Below, in pieces: positions 15,710 to 25,474 of a DNA stretch of 48,500 nucleotides. The position numbers were made by a program, and so were the translations under genes. Each line of letters starts with the position of its first letter. Positions within the stretch are counted from its first letter, which is position 1. The stretch covers positions 1 through 48,500 of the forward strand of contig SHXX01000008.1 in assembly GCA_009693165.1 (NCBI GenBank), written 5' to 3'. This DNA is from Chloroflexota bacterium (GTDB taxonomy: Bacteria > Chloroflexota > UBA11872 > UBA12225). The notes below the pieces were generated by a model. It was not told the origin of the DNA. It ran no database searches and saw nothing but the letters and a program-made list of their open reading frames with translations.

Positions 15710-18214
15710 TCACGGCGCACTACCATTCGGAGACCGGGTAGTCACTGAAATCCGCCACCCAATGCGCGGCAAGGTCGATTTCCATTCTGGCCATGCCTCA
15801 AGACGAGTGGACGCAGCACCTGAGAGTGATCGCAGGTGCGCCCGGGCTTCATCGGGTGTCAGGCCTGAAATCGCGGCCCGGATGTCGGACGCATTAAAGA
15901 CAGGAACAACCGATGCCGTAGCCTTAGCGCGAACCTGGACCTGACCCGTGACCGTCTCAAATGATCCGACGTCCGGGGTCTGTACCCGCGCCGTTCCGGT
16001 CACCGCAGCAAATCCCGGACGTTCCTGAGCGATGCGGTTGATCACCGCACCCTGAGCAAGTTCCTGCACATCTGCAAGTGCGAAGGTCGTCACGGCATAC
16101 CGAACCTTGACGGTTGCCTGAACCGATGTCGCCTCGTCGTTCTCATTCTTGCTGAACGTGACCTCGGAAACAGACATCATCCCCCCGGGGCCAATGCCGG
16201 TCGCACCCGGTGTCGTCAGCGGAACTGCGACTTCCTTTTGTGGTTCGATCGACACGGATTTGACCTGTGACGCCAGCTTGTCAGTGGCAGATTTCTGGGC
16301 ATTCTCCTGGGCACGTCGACGGTCATCCGCACTTACAAAGGTGATCGCACGCTCGGTGCCGCCGCGGAGGGGTACGTCATTCTGGACATCGAGCTGGCCA
16401 GCAAGCGGGCCCTCGATGGCGACGATCTGCTGCTTCTCCACATTGCCTGCGGGGCCACCAACCACGGCCTGGACCTGCATCTTGGTAAAACCGGACCTGC
16501 GCTGTGTGCCTGAAAATGTCGTACCGGCGACGACAAAATCCGCCTGGGTTGCGAACCGCTGCGACCCCGCAAGGACAATCGTCCCCTTCGGCACGGTGAT
16601 TGCCTTGTTGGACCTATTGACGAAAACCACATCACCGGTGGCCCGCCAATCGGGAACAGTGCGCTTCCCGGATGTCGGCACCTGTGCGGTCTCCGTCACT
16701 TCCTTGACGATCCACTTGCCGGGAATACGGCCGTTGACCGGATCAGCCTTGCGGGCACCCGGATCGATGGTGATCGACATCGTGGTCGACCACGTCTCGA
16801 CAACCGGAACAATGTCGACGGTAGCCGCAGGAACCACGTACCAGACAAACATTCCGAACAGGACTGAGACGCCGGCGAGACCGACAAGCCCACGCTGAAC
16901 CGGTGCCGGCAACCGTACGAGGCCGACCCCTAGCCAACGCAAAAACCCGAACACCCACCGCAGCGTAACGACGACCGCGGTCCACACGAATGACAGTGCG
17001 ACGGGTCCGATCCTCGGGGCACTCCGTCCCGCGTTGCGCACTGGGTTAGACCCGATGCCTGTTTCGATCGCTTGGCGAATGCCGCTGACCGCTTCCCCGA
17101 TCGCTCCGGCGCCTCGCACGCCAAACCCGCCGAACGCTGCCGAAACGGTTGGACGCACCCGTCCCGTTTCCGTGGCCTCGGTTTGGTCACCAGCAAGTCG
17201 ACGGATCTTCTCAAGGTGACGGCGCTCACCCAATGTGGGTTCCAGCACAATCCGGCCACTCGTCCGGCCACGTGCCAACAGGCGAGGCCTCGACCGGAGA
17301 GGCACGGCGGGTCGTCGCACCCCGGAGCGTCCCTCGCCACCGCCACCACTAGAACCATTGGGGGCAGACGGCGAAAAGACCTTCCCTAGGTCATGTGAGG
17401 CGTCAGGATTGTCAAGGAGTTCCTTGCCGGGCGTGCCGGTCCCGGGGCCACGCACGATTCGCAGCGAATGCGTCCGACGGGCCGGAATGCGGTCTTCCTC
17501 TGGATGGGCTGGTGTTGTGTCACTTGCATCATGTAGTGCCCCAGAAGCGGCACTTTGCGGCAACGCGGCGGGGACGCGACCCGGGGTCACGTCGATATCA
17601 AGCCAAGCCTCAACCGTCGACAAGGCGGAGCGTATTTCAATCGGGGGCGAGGGGGTGGTGTGTGGCAAATGCACGTCATCCGGGCCACGTTCGGGTTCAC
17701 CGACACCCATCAGGTCATCGATGACCCCGATGCGGGCCTCGGAAGATTCCTGCCGTGCGAGAAATGTCAATGGACGTGTGTCTGGCGTCGACCGAACCAA
17801 ATCATCGTCATCACCGCGCCTCTCCGAAAAGGTTGGTGGCGGTGGCACCGCAACCGCAGGCACCGCACCCGCCGGGCCGAACCCGGAAGCCGAATCGTGA
17901 TCAGACCACGCAACAGATTCGAAGTCGGATGATGCGATTGCATCGATGCCTTCGCGAGCCCCCATGCGTCGCAAGTCACGGTTCGCAGCGATCAGGCTCA
18001 GTAACTTGCCACGCCGATCAGCGCGCCGCTTCAGGACGATCAGACTGGTACGAGTCTGCAGTAACGGCGGAAGGTCACGCGCGTTAAGGATTACCCGCAT
18101 ACCGATCGCCGTTTCAATCGCCGAGGCGAGCGAAAGGAGCGAAGCACCCGCAGGACACGGAAGCAGGGTGGGTTGCTGTTCAGCGTTCGCGCGGATAGCG
18201 GTTGCAGTCGCCAT
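15710..18214 (-). CDS. Baseplate J/gp47-like membrane protein
   Basis: An 834 aa protein of the group annotated as baseplate J/gp47-like in Chloroflexota and Patescibacteria; the cellular role is unknown. The N-terminal ~80 residues form an alpha/beta region (LLSLASAIETAIGMRVILNARDLPPLL). A long low-complexity segment rich in Ser, Pro and Arg follows (about 80-390), then two hydrophobic segments (about 400-425 and 440-460). The extracytoplasmic C-terminal half is beta-rich: VPAATVDIVPVVETWSTTMSITIDP, GDVVFVNRSNKAITVPKGTIVLAGSQRF, and VNRIAQERPGFAAVTGTARVQTPD. No phage tail genes are nearby, so a phage origin is unlikely. It sits between a PilM/FtsA-like ATPase and ruvX on the same strand. Confidence 0.7.
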   Translation of the reverse strand: MATATAIRANAEQQPTLLPCPAGASLLSLASAIETAIGMRVILNARDLPPLLQTRTSLIVLKRRADRRGKLLSLIAANRDLRRMGAREGIDAIASSDFESVAWSDHDSASGFGPAGAVPAVAVPPPPTFSERRGDDDDLVRSTPDTRPLTFLARQESSEARIGVIDDLMGVGEPERGPDDVHLPHTTPSPPIEIRSALSTVEAWLDIDVTPGRVPAALPQSAASGALHDASDTTPAHPEEDRIPARRTHSLRIVRGPGTGTPGKELLDNPDASHDLGKVFSPSAPNGSSGGGGEGRSGVRRPAVPLRSRPRLLARGRTSGRIVLEPTLGERRHLEKIRRLAGDQTEATETGRVRPTVSAAFGGFGVRGAGAIGEAVSGIRQAIETGIGSNPVRNAGRSAPRIGPVALSFVWTAVVVTLRWVFGFLRWLGVGLVRLPAPVQRGLVGLAGVSVLFGMFVWYVVPAATVDIVPVVETWSTTMSITIDPGARKADPVNGRIPGKWIVKEVTETAQVPTSGKRTVPDWRATGDVVFVNRSNKAITVPKGTIVLAGSQRFATQADFVVAGTTFSGTQRRSGFTKMQVQAVVGGPAGNVEKQQIVAIEGPLAGQLDVQNDVPLRGGTERAITFVSADDRRRAQENAQKSATDKLASQVKSVSIEPQKEVAVPLTTPGATGIGPGGMMSVSEVTFSKNENDEATSVQATVKVRYAVTTFALADVQELAQGAVINRIAQERPGFAAVTGTARVQTPDVGSFETVTGQVQVRAKATASVVPVFNASDIRAAISGLTPDEARAHLRSLSGAASTRLEAWPEWKSTLPRIGWRISVTTRSPNGSAP

Positions 18215-18368
18215 AACTCTGGTACTCGCAACGCCCCGGAACGGTTGCGGTTACGCCGCCGTTGGTGACTTCACATCGCGGCCGCGATTCGCGCCGCAAC
18301 AACTGCGATGCATCGCCTAACAGGGAAGAATGACCGCTTCGCGCCTTGGACAGGACCGGTCGCACATG

Positions 18369-19742
18369 CTAGGACGACCGCAGGCGGCTTACGAGGGATG
18401 ACAAGTCATCGGTTGGCGCGATTGCCTGTATCGCTGCAATGCCAAGTGCCAATGACGGCACGAGGACCGACCCATGCAGCCGTCCCATGCGTTCGGGGTC
18501 ACCGCGTAGTTCGACCAAATCCGTGGTTCCCAAGATCGATACGACCGGGGTCTGATCAAAGTACGCACTTCGCCACGCCGGCCCGGTCAGGACACCCCGC
18601 AGGTCCGGCAAACGCGCGCCACCACCGCATAGCCAAACAAGCGGTGGGAGCGGGTGTTCTCGCGCAAGATCAGCCAACCGGACCTCAACCGCATCACGCC
18701 AGACCGATGCAAAGAAAGCCCCAACCCGTTGGACGTGATCCCGGTTCGCTCTGCGGGAAATCTTGCTGAGGTCTCCAGAAACATAGTGGTTCAAGGTTTC
18801 GCGCGATTGGGACGCGGTCATTCCGGTCTCCGCGACCAGATGGTCCTCGAGCGCATTCGTGCCGATCGGCACCGAAAGGGAGAGTTCCGTTCCCGCTTGC
18901 CCGATGCGTGCGATTGTCGTGGCGCCTGCACCGATATCGATCACTACGGCGCCAGACGGCGGGACATTGGTCCGCACCGCACTGCCCAAGGCGGCTGGCA
19001 CCCCGACAACGCCAACCAGTTCCAGATCGAGGCGTTCCGCCAAGGTGCGGAGATTGTGGAAAACCGCCAGTTCGGTAGTGGCGACTGCGAGCGAAACCGT
19101 TACCTTCGCACCCGTCAACCCTACGGCCTGCGTGACACTCTGGGCATCAACGGTGATCGAGAACAGGGCCGCGCTCACGACGCGGAGATCAGTCACGCCG
19201 CCCCGATCCTCCCTCGTGTAGTCGAGCGCCTTGGCCAACGCTGCTGACCGGGCCGAACTCATTGCCTCGGCCAACTCGTCCCGGGTGATGGGTGCCGAGG
19301 GAGCGGGACGGATAATCGTTCCCTCACCCAGTGCCACAACCGTCTGCGCACTGGGGACCGCCAGCATCGCACGCCGCGGGATGGTTCCGGCGAGATCTTC
19401 CGCCTCTCGGAGGGCACGTTCCACCGAAGTCAACAGCTCTCCGGGGTCACCCTCCGTCGCGGTCGTCCCTGGCATTGGAGCAACGCCAACCCCCAACACA
19501 CGCACTTGACCGGCCGTGGTAGGATGACCGCCTCGTTGCTCGGGCTCGACAACCACGGCCTTGATGAGGCCCGCACCGCAATCGATCACCGATAGGACGG
19601 ATGAATCTGGTGACGCTACAAGGTTCGTGTGGCCACCCGCATCCCGATTGCGACCTGATCCTGCGACAACACGTCGCCGTATCGCCGCCAGACCACTCCC
19701 GCCAATCCTGCCCAGCAACTCCGCGATAGTCTGGCGAGGCAT
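18369..19742 (-). CDS. PilM/FtsA-like actin-fold ATPase
   Basis: Predicted cytoplasmic ATPase of the FtsA/PilM branch of the actin superfamily, about 457 aa. The phosphate-1 motif reads LSVIDCGAGLIKAVVVEP (about residue 52), an SHS2-like insertion follows (AMLAVPSAQTVVALGEGTIIR to VTDLRVVSAALFSI), the phosphate-2 motif is VVIDIGAGATTIARI (about 265), and the adenosine-site motif is LVWLCGGGARLPDL (about 380). No ftsZ, ftsQ or pil operon is nearby, so FtsA is unlikely. It may be a partner of the downstream baseplate-J-like membrane protein (154 bases away). The start is uncertain: ATG 19742 has AGGGA 9 bases upstream; ATG 19751 and a longer frame to 19943 are alternatives. Confidence 0.65.
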   Translation of the reverse strand: MPRQTIAELLGRIGGSGLAAIRRRVVAGSGRNRDAGGHTNLVASPDSSVLSVIDCGAGLIKAVVVEPEQRGGHPTTAGQVRVLGVGVAPMPGTTATEGDPGELLTSVERALREAEDLAGTIPRRAMLAVPSAQTVVALGEGTIIRPAPSAPITRDELAEAMSSARSAALAKALDYTREDRGGVTDLRVVSAALFSITVDAQSVTQAVGLTGAKVTVSLAVATTELAVFHNLRTLAERLDLELVGVVGVPAALGSAVRTNVPPSGAVVIDIGAGATTIARIGQAGTELSLSVPIGTNALEDHLVAETGMTASQSRETLNHYVSGDLSKISRRANRDHVQRVGAFFASVWRDAVEVRLADLAREHPLPPLVWLCGGGARLPDLRGVLTGPAWRSAYFDQTPVVSILGTTDLVELRGDPERMGRLHGSVLVPSLALGIAAIQAIAPTDDLSSLVSRLRSS

Positions 19743-20015
19743 TCTGCTCATTCCCTGTGTTTCGCCCGGCACCCGGTTCGGATGCATCGGGTACGCAAGC
19801 GCAGTCCGTGAGACGGCATCTTCTGTCAACCCACGCGTGAAGACAGAACGATTGCCCGGGTGCGACGGGCACCTCCGGCGATCAGGCACACAACGCCTGG
19901 GACCGAACGGCTGTGTGGTAGCGATCAGCGTCGAGAAACGCAAGCACCGGCAGTCGGACGCCCCCCACAGCCATGGAACTGCATCCCAGCGGGAAGTTAC
20001 CCGTCTGGATCGCGC

Positions 20016-22751
20016 TCATCCTGTAAGCGCGGTACATGCCATGCCGGTTCCTCTGGCAAGCGCCGCACCTAGCAGGGCGGGATCTCCGCCACCGCCCTGC
20101 GCCATCTCCGGGCGTCCACCTCCCCGACCACCGAGTTCGGTAGTCACTTCGGACAACACCCGGTTTGCGCCCACGGTACGTGAGAGATCACGGTGCACCG
20201 TAGCGATCACCTGGACCCGGCCGTCCACGACGGATGCCAGGACGATGACCGACGGTACGCCAATCTTGTCTCGAAGCCAGTCGGATGCCTCTCGCAGACG
20301 GTCAAGTGTAGGCGCGACCGATGCGGTTACCTCGGCACCAAGGACGGCAACAGTCCGTCCGCCTGCATCAGCAAAGGTCTGGACTTGTGCCAACGCAACC
20401 GAAAGCGCATCCTGTGCCTCGCGGCGTTCGGATGCCTCGAGTCGTCGACGTACCTCGGCGAGCTCAGTCAACATGGCGTCAAACCGCGTGCCAACATCTT
20501 CACGGGTCGCACCAAGCCGTGATGCAAGCCCATCAAGAAGACTTGACTGGTGATCGAGGTGCGCCATCGCGGCGGCACCTGCAAGGGCCTCGATGCGACG
20601 GATCCCCGACCCGGTACCTGCCTCTGAAAGGATGACGAACGGGCCGACGTCACCCGTATGGAATGCGTGGGTGCCACCGCAGAGTTCACGGCTCAACGGG
20701 GCTTCATTGCTTTCATCCTGACCGAACAAGGGGGTCGGAGAGGGAACCGTGACGACACGGGCGAGATCACCGTATTTCTCGTCAAACAGGGCCAGTGCTC
20801 CCATCTTGACGGCCTCGGAGGTGGGCATCTCGACAACCGCCACCGGAAGATTTTCCCTGATGGCCCGATTCACGCGCTCCTGAACGGCGCGACGTTCGTC
20901 TGGCGTGAGTGACTGCCCATGCGCAAAATCGAACCGTAACCGATCGGGCGTCACAAGTGACCCGGACTGGTGCACGTGTTCCCCGAGTTCGGCCCGAAGC
21001 GCGGCGTGGAGAAGGTGGGTCGCCGTGTGGTGCGCCATGGTGCCTCGGCGCGCAACCTCGTCAACCTGTGCGACAACCACATCTCCCTCAGCGAGGGCAC
21101 CCTCAATAACACGTCCCACATGCACGATCGCCCCTTCGCCCTGGGGGGACTGGGTTGTCGCGATGGCGATGCGTCCGTGAGGGCCGGTCAGCATGCCGGT
21201 ATCGCCTGCCTGACCACCACGCTCGGCATAGAACGGGGTCCGGTCGAGGACTACCCACACGTCTTGCGTGTGGGCCTCAACAGTCACTACCCGCTCACCG
21301 CCCGCACGCAGGGCGAGCACAGCCGCGCCTTCGACAGCTAGTCGGTCGTACCCCACGAACTCGGTCGTAACAGCGGGAAGGTCGAGTTCCGCCAACTTCG
21401 TGAAACGCTGCGAAGCCCGACTGCGGACGCGGCTTGCCTCGAGTTCGGCGTGGAACGCCATTTCATCAATCGCGACCCCTCGCGATTCGGCGACCTCGCG
21501 GGTCAGTTCCAGTGGAAACCCATAGGTGTCGTACAACCGGAAGGCCGTCACCCCGGCGAGTGCTTCCCCCGGAGTCAGGCGACCAAGTGCCTCGTCGAGA
21601 AGTTCGGTCCCGGCGGCGAGTGTCTCGGAGAACCTGGCCTCCTCCTGGTTGACGACACGTCGGATCGTCGACGCACGTTCCGCGAGGTTCGGGTAGAGGG
21701 TGCCGAAACGGGCAATCGTCGCGTCAACGAGTGCCCCAAGGAACGGTCCGGTCTGCCCTAGGAGGCGTCCGTAGCGGACGGCACGGCGCAGGAGACGCCG
21801 GGCGACGTACCCGCGCGCCTCATTGGATGGGAAGACCCCATCGGAGACCATGAAGGTGACGCTTCGCAAGTGATCCGCCACGATCCGGAGTGAGCGGTCG
21901 ATTTCGCGCGAGGTCCCGTATTTGACGCCAAGCTTCTCCTCGGCCGCGGCAACGATCGGACGGAAAAGATCGGTCTCGTACGCCGACTGGGCGCCCTGGA
22001 GGATGGCAACGATCCGCTCAAATCCCGCACCGGTGTCGATTCCAGTGTGCTCGAGTGGACGGAGCGACTTGTCTGTCTCCTGATAGAACTGGTTGAAGAC
22101 AAGGTTCCAGATCTCGACGAAGCGGCCACATTCGTGACCCGGACCACAGTCGGCATCGGATGCCCCGTGAGGACAGTTGCCCAGCACATCGACGTGCAGC
22201 TCACTGCATGGGCCGCACGGACCACTATCACCGGTCGGCCCCCAGAAGTTCTCGCGCGACCCGTCAGGCTTGCGGTTCAGTCCACGGATGCGCGCCATCG
22301 GCATGCCGGTCGCAATCCAAAGCGCCACCGCTTCCTCATCGGCCGGTATCCCGGGTTCGCCCGACCACGTCGTAGCCCAGACCTTTTCGACCGGCAATTC
22401 GAGTTCCTGCGTGACAAAGTCGTACGCGAAGGCAATCGCTTCCTGCTTGAAGTAGCCCCCATGGTCAGCCCCCCCGAATGCGAAGTTGCCAAGCATCTCG
22501 AAGAAGGTGTGATGGGTGTCATCCCCCACATCCTCGATATCACTTGTCCGCATGCACTTCTGGATGGTGACCGCCCGGCGTGATGGCGCACGGGATGGAT
22601 CAAGGTAGAAGGGCTTGAACTGTTGCATCCCGGCACTGGTCAGCAAGACGCTTGGATCGCCCTGCACGACCAAGGAGGCACTGGATACCGGAAGGTGTGC
22701 CCGGGATTCGAAGAAGCGCACGAAGCGCTCGCGGAGGGTGTTGCTGTCCAT
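20016..22751 (-). CDS. alaS: Alanyl-tRNA synthetase
   Basis: Charges tRNA-Ala and edits mischarged Ser/Gly. The 911 aa length is normal. The class II core begins MDSNTLRERFVRFFESRAHLPVSSASLV and includes GMQQFKPFYLDPSRAP and the motif 2 region TIQKCMRTSDIEDVGDDTHHTFFEMLGNFAFG. The editing domain has the zinc ligands in MAHHTATHLLHAAL (about residue 573) and CGGTHAFHTGDVGPF (about 690). A C-terminal coiled-coil and oligomerisation domain (about 740-911) ends in GGRGGGRPEMAQGGG. It diverges from clpC, 126 bases away. No T-box leader is possible in that short space. Confidence 0.97.
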   Translation of the reverse strand: MDSNTLRERFVRFFESRAHLPVSSASLVVQGDPSVLLTSAGMQQFKPFYLDPSRAPSRRAVTIQKCMRTSDIEDVGDDTHHTFFEMLGNFAFGGADHGGYFKQEAIAFAYDFVTQELELPVEKVWATTWSGEPGIPADEEAVALWIATGMPMARIRGLNRKPDGSRENFWGPTGDSGPCGPCSELHVDVLGNCPHGASDADCGPGHECGRFVEIWNLVFNQFYQETDKSLRPLEHTGIDTGAGFERIVAILQGAQSAYETDLFRPIVAAAEEKLGVKYGTSREIDRSLRIVADHLRSVTFMVSDGVFPSNEARGYVARRLLRRAVRYGRLLGQTGPFLGALVDATIARFGTLYPNLAERASTIRRVVNQEEARFSETLAAGTELLDEALGRLTPGEALAGVTAFRLYDTYGFPLELTREVAESRGVAIDEMAFHAELEASRVRSRASQRFTKLAELDLPAVTTEFVGYDRLAVEGAAVLALRAGGERVVTVEAHTQDVWVVLDRTPFYAERGGQAGDTGMLTGPHGRIAIATTQSPQGEGAIVHVGRVIEGALAEGDVVVAQVDEVARRGTMAHHTATHLLHAALRAELGEHVHQSGSLVTPDRLRFDFAHGQSLTPDERRAVQERVNRAIRENLPVAVVEMPTSEAVKMGALALFDEKYGDLARVVTVPSPTPLFGQDESNEAPLSRELCGGTHAFHTGDVGPFVILSEAGTGSGIRRIEALAGAAAMAHLDHQSSLLDGLASRLGATREDVGTRFDAMLTELAEVRRRLEASERREAQDALSVALAQVQTFADAGGRTVAVLGAEVTASVAPTLDRLREASDWLRDKIGVPSVIVLASVVDGRVQVIATVHRDLSRTVGANRVLSEVTTELGGRGGGRPEMAQGGGGDPALLGAALARGTGMACTALTG

Positions 22752-22795
22752 GCCGGTTGGTGCTCCGCGTTGACAAACTGCCTTGCACCCTACCC

Positions 22796-22824
22796 TTTAC
22801 AACCCTGCCTCTCGCCACTATACT
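22796..22824 (+). promoter_or_regulatory. Sigma-70-type promoter of clpC
   Basis: The -35 box TTTACA (22796-22801) and the -10 box TATACT (22819-22824) are separated by 17 bases, close to consensus. It points toward clpC, whose ATG is at 22878, leaving a leader of about 45 bases. On the other strand the same -10 area reads TATAGT (22822-22817) with TTGAGT 19 bases upstream (22847-22842), a possible weaker promoter for alaS. The HAIR-like repeat downstream overlaps the start site of the first and the -35 box of the second. Confidence 0.65.
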
Positions 22825-22827
22825 TCA

Positions 22828-22848
22828 CTTGCGTGCAGGGCACTCAAG
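22828..22848 (+). promoter_or_regulatory. HAIR-like operator (probable HspR site) before clpC
   Basis: CTTGCGT, seven bases, then ACTCAAG: this matches the HspR-associated inverted repeat CTTGAGT-N7-ACTCAAG in 13 of 14 positions. It begins 3 bases after the -10 box, so a bound repressor would block initiation. A further half-site-like ACACAAG lies at 22854-22860, giving a second inverted arrangement (CACTTGCGTG and CACACAAGTG, 22826-22862). Known HspR targets are dnaK and clpB operons; clpC control by HspR here is inferred. No hspR gene is in the window. Confidence 0.6.
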
Positions 22849-22877
22849 TCACCACACAAGTGAGGTAGCAACCAATC

Positions 22878-25355
22878 ATGATCCCGATGGAGCGTTTCAC
22901 CCGCCAGGCTCAGGAGGCCATGGCCCGCACTCAGGCCATTGTTACCCAGTTCGGGCACGCAACCGTCGAACCGGAACACCTTCTGCTTGCCCTTCTGGAC
23001 AACACCGGCCCGGTCGTCGATGCCGTTGCCTCCCTCAAGGCCGATCCCCAGGCAATCGCAAGCCAGGTCCGCGCACACCTCGGACGCCAACCGCGCCAAG
23101 GTGCCTCCGGGCAACTCTTCCTTGGCCGTCGCGGAAAGCGCGTCCTCGACGCCGCCATCTTCGCTTCAAACCAGCAGCAGGACAAGTTCATCGGCGTCGA
23201 GCACCTCTTCCTCGCCACCTTGGCGGAAGGTGGGCCCGGTGCCGACCTCCTCAATGCCGCCGGCGTGAACGCACAGAACGCCACGCGCGCCTTCAGAGAA
23301 CTCAGGGGCGAACGCCCAATTGATGACCAGAACCAGGAGGGCACGTACCGCGCCCTTGAGAAATACACCGTGGATCTCACCCGCTTGGCTCATGAGGGCA
23401 AACTCGATCCCGTCATCGGGCGCCACGACGAGATCCTTCGCGCCATGGAGATCCTCGCGAGGCGGACCAAGAACAATCCGATCCTGATCGGGGAACCGGG
23501 TGTCGGCAAGACCGCGATTGTGGAGGGGCTCGCCCAACGCATCGCCAGCGGTGACGTCCCCGAGCCTCTCCAGAACAAGAAGGTCCTGTCGCTCGACCTC
23601 ACCGGACTTCTCGCCGGGTCGAAGTTCCGCGGGGAGTTCGAGGAACGCATCAAGGCAGTCCTAGGCGAGATGGGCCAACGCAACGGCGAAGTCATCCTAT
23701 TCATCGACGAGCTCCACATGATTGTTGGTGCCGGCGGTGGCGAAGGCGCGATGGACGCCGCCAACATGCTCAAGCCAGCACTCGCCCGAGGCGAATTGCG
23801 CGCCATCGGCGCCACGACCCTCGACGAGTTCCGGTCCCGCATCGAACGTGATCCTGCACTCGAACGACGGTTCCAACCGATCTACGTGAAACAACCGGAT
23901 GTGGCCACCACCACGGACATCCTTCGTGGTCTGAAGTCTCGATACGAACAGCATCACAACCTGACCATCGGTGACGACGCGATCGTGGCCGCCGCCACCC
24001 TTGCCGACCGCTACATCAGCGACCGGTTCATGCCCGACAAGGCAATCGACGTCATGGACGAAGCCGGCAGCAAGGTTCGTCTGCGCGGGTTCGCCAAGGA
24101 TCCCGACGCACCCCGACGCCTCGCTCGCATCCGGCAGCTGCACGACCTGGAAGACAAGGCCGCCCTTGAACGGGATTACGAAGGCGCGATGCGTCTGCGC
24201 CAGGAACGCCTCAGCATTGAACAGGAACTGGGTTCGACCACCTCAGGCATCCCCGCGCCACAGTCAGTCGTGACCCCCCAGGATGTTGCCGAGGTGGTCG
24301 CCAAGTGGACGGGTGTGCCAGTGGCAAACATCTACTCCGAAGAGGCGACCAAGCTGCTCGACCTCGAGGCGAAACTCCACCGTCGGGTCGTGGGGCAGGA
24401 AGAGGCGGTCATTGCGGTCGCGGATGCCCTGCGACGATCACGATCCGGCCTTGGTGATGGCAAGCGCCCCATCGGAACCTTCCTGTTCCTTGGCCCGACA
24501 GGTGTCGGTAAGACCGAACTTGCCAAGGCCCTCGCCGAGTTGGTCTTCGATGCCGATGATGCCCTCCTGCGCCTGGACATGTCCGAGTACATGGAACCCC
24601 ACACCGTGTCACGCCTCTTCGGCTCACCGCCGGGCTATGTCGGCTTTGACCAGGGTGGCCAACTCACCGAGGCCGTCCGGCGCCGTCCCTACCAGGTAAT
24701 CCTGTTTGACGAGGTTGAGAAGGCGCATCCTGAGATCTTCAATGCCCTCCTCCAGATCCTGGATGACGGGCGCCTGACCGACGGGCACGGACGTACGGTC
24801 GATTTCCGCAACACGATCATCATCATGACCAGCAATGTCGGCACATCCGGGATCAGCATGCAGGCCGGTCCGCTCGGCTTCCGGACGACGGGGTCCGGCA
24901 CCGACGATTCACGCTACGAGGAGATGAGAACCCGTGTCCTCGACTCACTCAAGAAGGCGTTCCGGCCAGAGTTCCTGAACCGGATCGACGAAATCCTCGT
25001 CTTCAACCGACTGACCCGTCCTCAGTTGCGCCACGTCGTTGACAAGATCGCCCGCGACCTCCATGCACGCCTTGAAGCGAAGCAGATCGGTCTGACGATC
25101 ACCGATGCAGCATCGGACTGGCTTCTGGAACGCGGGTACGACGAGACCTTTGGCGCCCGGCCGCTCAAGCGTCTCGTCCAGCGTGAAATCGAGAACACCC
25201 TCGCCCGCAAGGCCATCGCCAACGAACTCGTGGCCGGCACTGCCGTCACCGTCGACATCGCCAGCGATGGCAAGTCCCTCACCTTTGCGATCGAACCCGG
25301 AAGTGGCAATGGCGCCACGATCACTGCGCCGGTGCCCCAACCGCAGTCGGCCTGA
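22878..25355 (+). CDS. clpC: ATP-dependent chaperone/unfoldase ClpC
   Basis: Hsp100 AAA+ unfoldase that feeds substrates to ClpP or disaggregates proteins. The 825 aa protein has a Clp N-domain double repeat (residues 1-150), AAA domain 1 with Walker A GEPGVGKT (about 204) and Walker [12 protein letters not shown], a short middle segment with a UVR-like motif ([20 protein letters not shown], about 430-452), and AAA domain 2 with Walker A GPTGVGKT (about 538) and Walker [12 protein letters not shown]. The short middle segment, rather than the long coiled coil of ClpB, decides for ClpC. The start is the ATG at 22878 with GAGG upstream. A promoter and a HAIR-like operator precede it, and a strong hairpin follows the stop codon. 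Confidence 0.95.
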   Translation: MIPMERFTRQAQEAMARTQAIVTQFGHATVEPEHLLLALLDNTGPVVDAVASLKADPQAIASQVRAHLGRQPRQGASGQLFLGRRGKRVLDAAIFASNQQQDKFIGVEHLFLATLAEGGPGADLLNAAGVNAQNATRAFRELRGERPIDDQNQEGTYRALEKYTVDLTRLAHEGKLDPVIGRHDEILRAMEILARRTKNNPILIGEPGVGKTAIVEGLAQRIASGDVPEPLQNKKVLSLDLTGLLAGSKFRGEFEERIKAVLGEMGQRNGEVILFIDELHMIVGAGGGEGAMDAANMLKPALARGELRAIGATTLDEFRSRIERDPALERRFQPIYVKQPDVATTTDILRGLKSRYEQHHNLTIGDDAIVAAATLADRYISDRFMPDKAIDVMDEAGSKVRLRGFAKDPDAPRRLARIRQLHDLEDKAALERDYEGAMRLRQERLSIEQELGSTTSGIPAPQSVVTPQDVAEVVAKWTGVPVANIYSEEATKLLDLEAKLHRRVVGQEEAVIAVADALRRSRSGLGDGKRPIGTFLFLGPTGVGKTELAKALAELVFDADDALLRLDMSEYMEPHTVSRLFGSPPGYVGFDQGGQLTEAVRRRPYQVILFDEVEKAHPEIFNALLQILDDGRLTDGHGRTVDFRNTIIIMTSNVGTSGISMQAGPLGFRTTGSGTDDSRYEEMRTRVLDSLKKAFRPEFLNRIDEILVFNRLTRPQLRHVVDKIARDLHARLEAKQIGLTITDAASDWLLERGYDETFGARPLKRLVQREIENTLARKAIANELVAGTAVTVDIASDGKSLTFAIEPGSGNGATITAPVPQPQSA

Positions 25356-25380
25356 CCACAATCCGGTCCCTGCATTGGCA

Positions 25381-25419
25381 CAGTGCCCCCGATCCGTGAC
25401 GGCGGATGCGGGGGCACTG
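25381..25419 (+). terminator. Strong hairpin after clpC
   Basis: CAGTGCCCCCG pairs perfectly with CGGGGGCACTG, and ATCCG with CGGAT inside it (one bulged G), around a TGACGG loop. It begins 25 bases after the clpC stop. There is no U tract, so it is a likely terminator or RNA 3'-end stabiliser rather than a textbook intrinsic terminator. Confidence 0.6.
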
Positions 25420-25474
25420 CCGTTCTGACGCCGATTCCCACCAGCATGGGCGCACGTCTGGTACGTTTCACGTG

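Noticed and set aside
14610-15944. Open plus-strand frame of 444 codons opposite mltG and ruvX
   Set aside because: Composition is rich in Arg, Ser and Pro with no domain, and the opposite strand carries intact mltG, ruvX and the end of the baseplate-like gene.
15710-18214. Prophage remnant suggested by the baseplate-J similarity
   Set aside because: No tail, capsid, integrase, attachment site or composition shift surrounds it; such proteins occur as chromosomal genes in Chloroflexota.
18369-19742. Assignment of the actin-fold ATPase as FtsA
   Set aside because: No ftsZ, ftsQ or mur genes nearby and no clear C-terminal FtsA amphipathic helix; PilM-like is a safer name.
22770-22775. TTGACA as the clpC -35 box
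   Set aside because: It is 43 bases from TATACT and no suitable -10 box follows at 16-18 bases; TTTACA at 22796 fits with a spacer of 17.
22826-22862. CtsR or CIRCE (HrcA) control of clpC
   Set aside because: Neither the CtsR tandem GGTCAAA heptads nor the CIRCE TTAGCACTC-N9-GAGTGCTAA pattern is present; the HAIR pattern fits much better.
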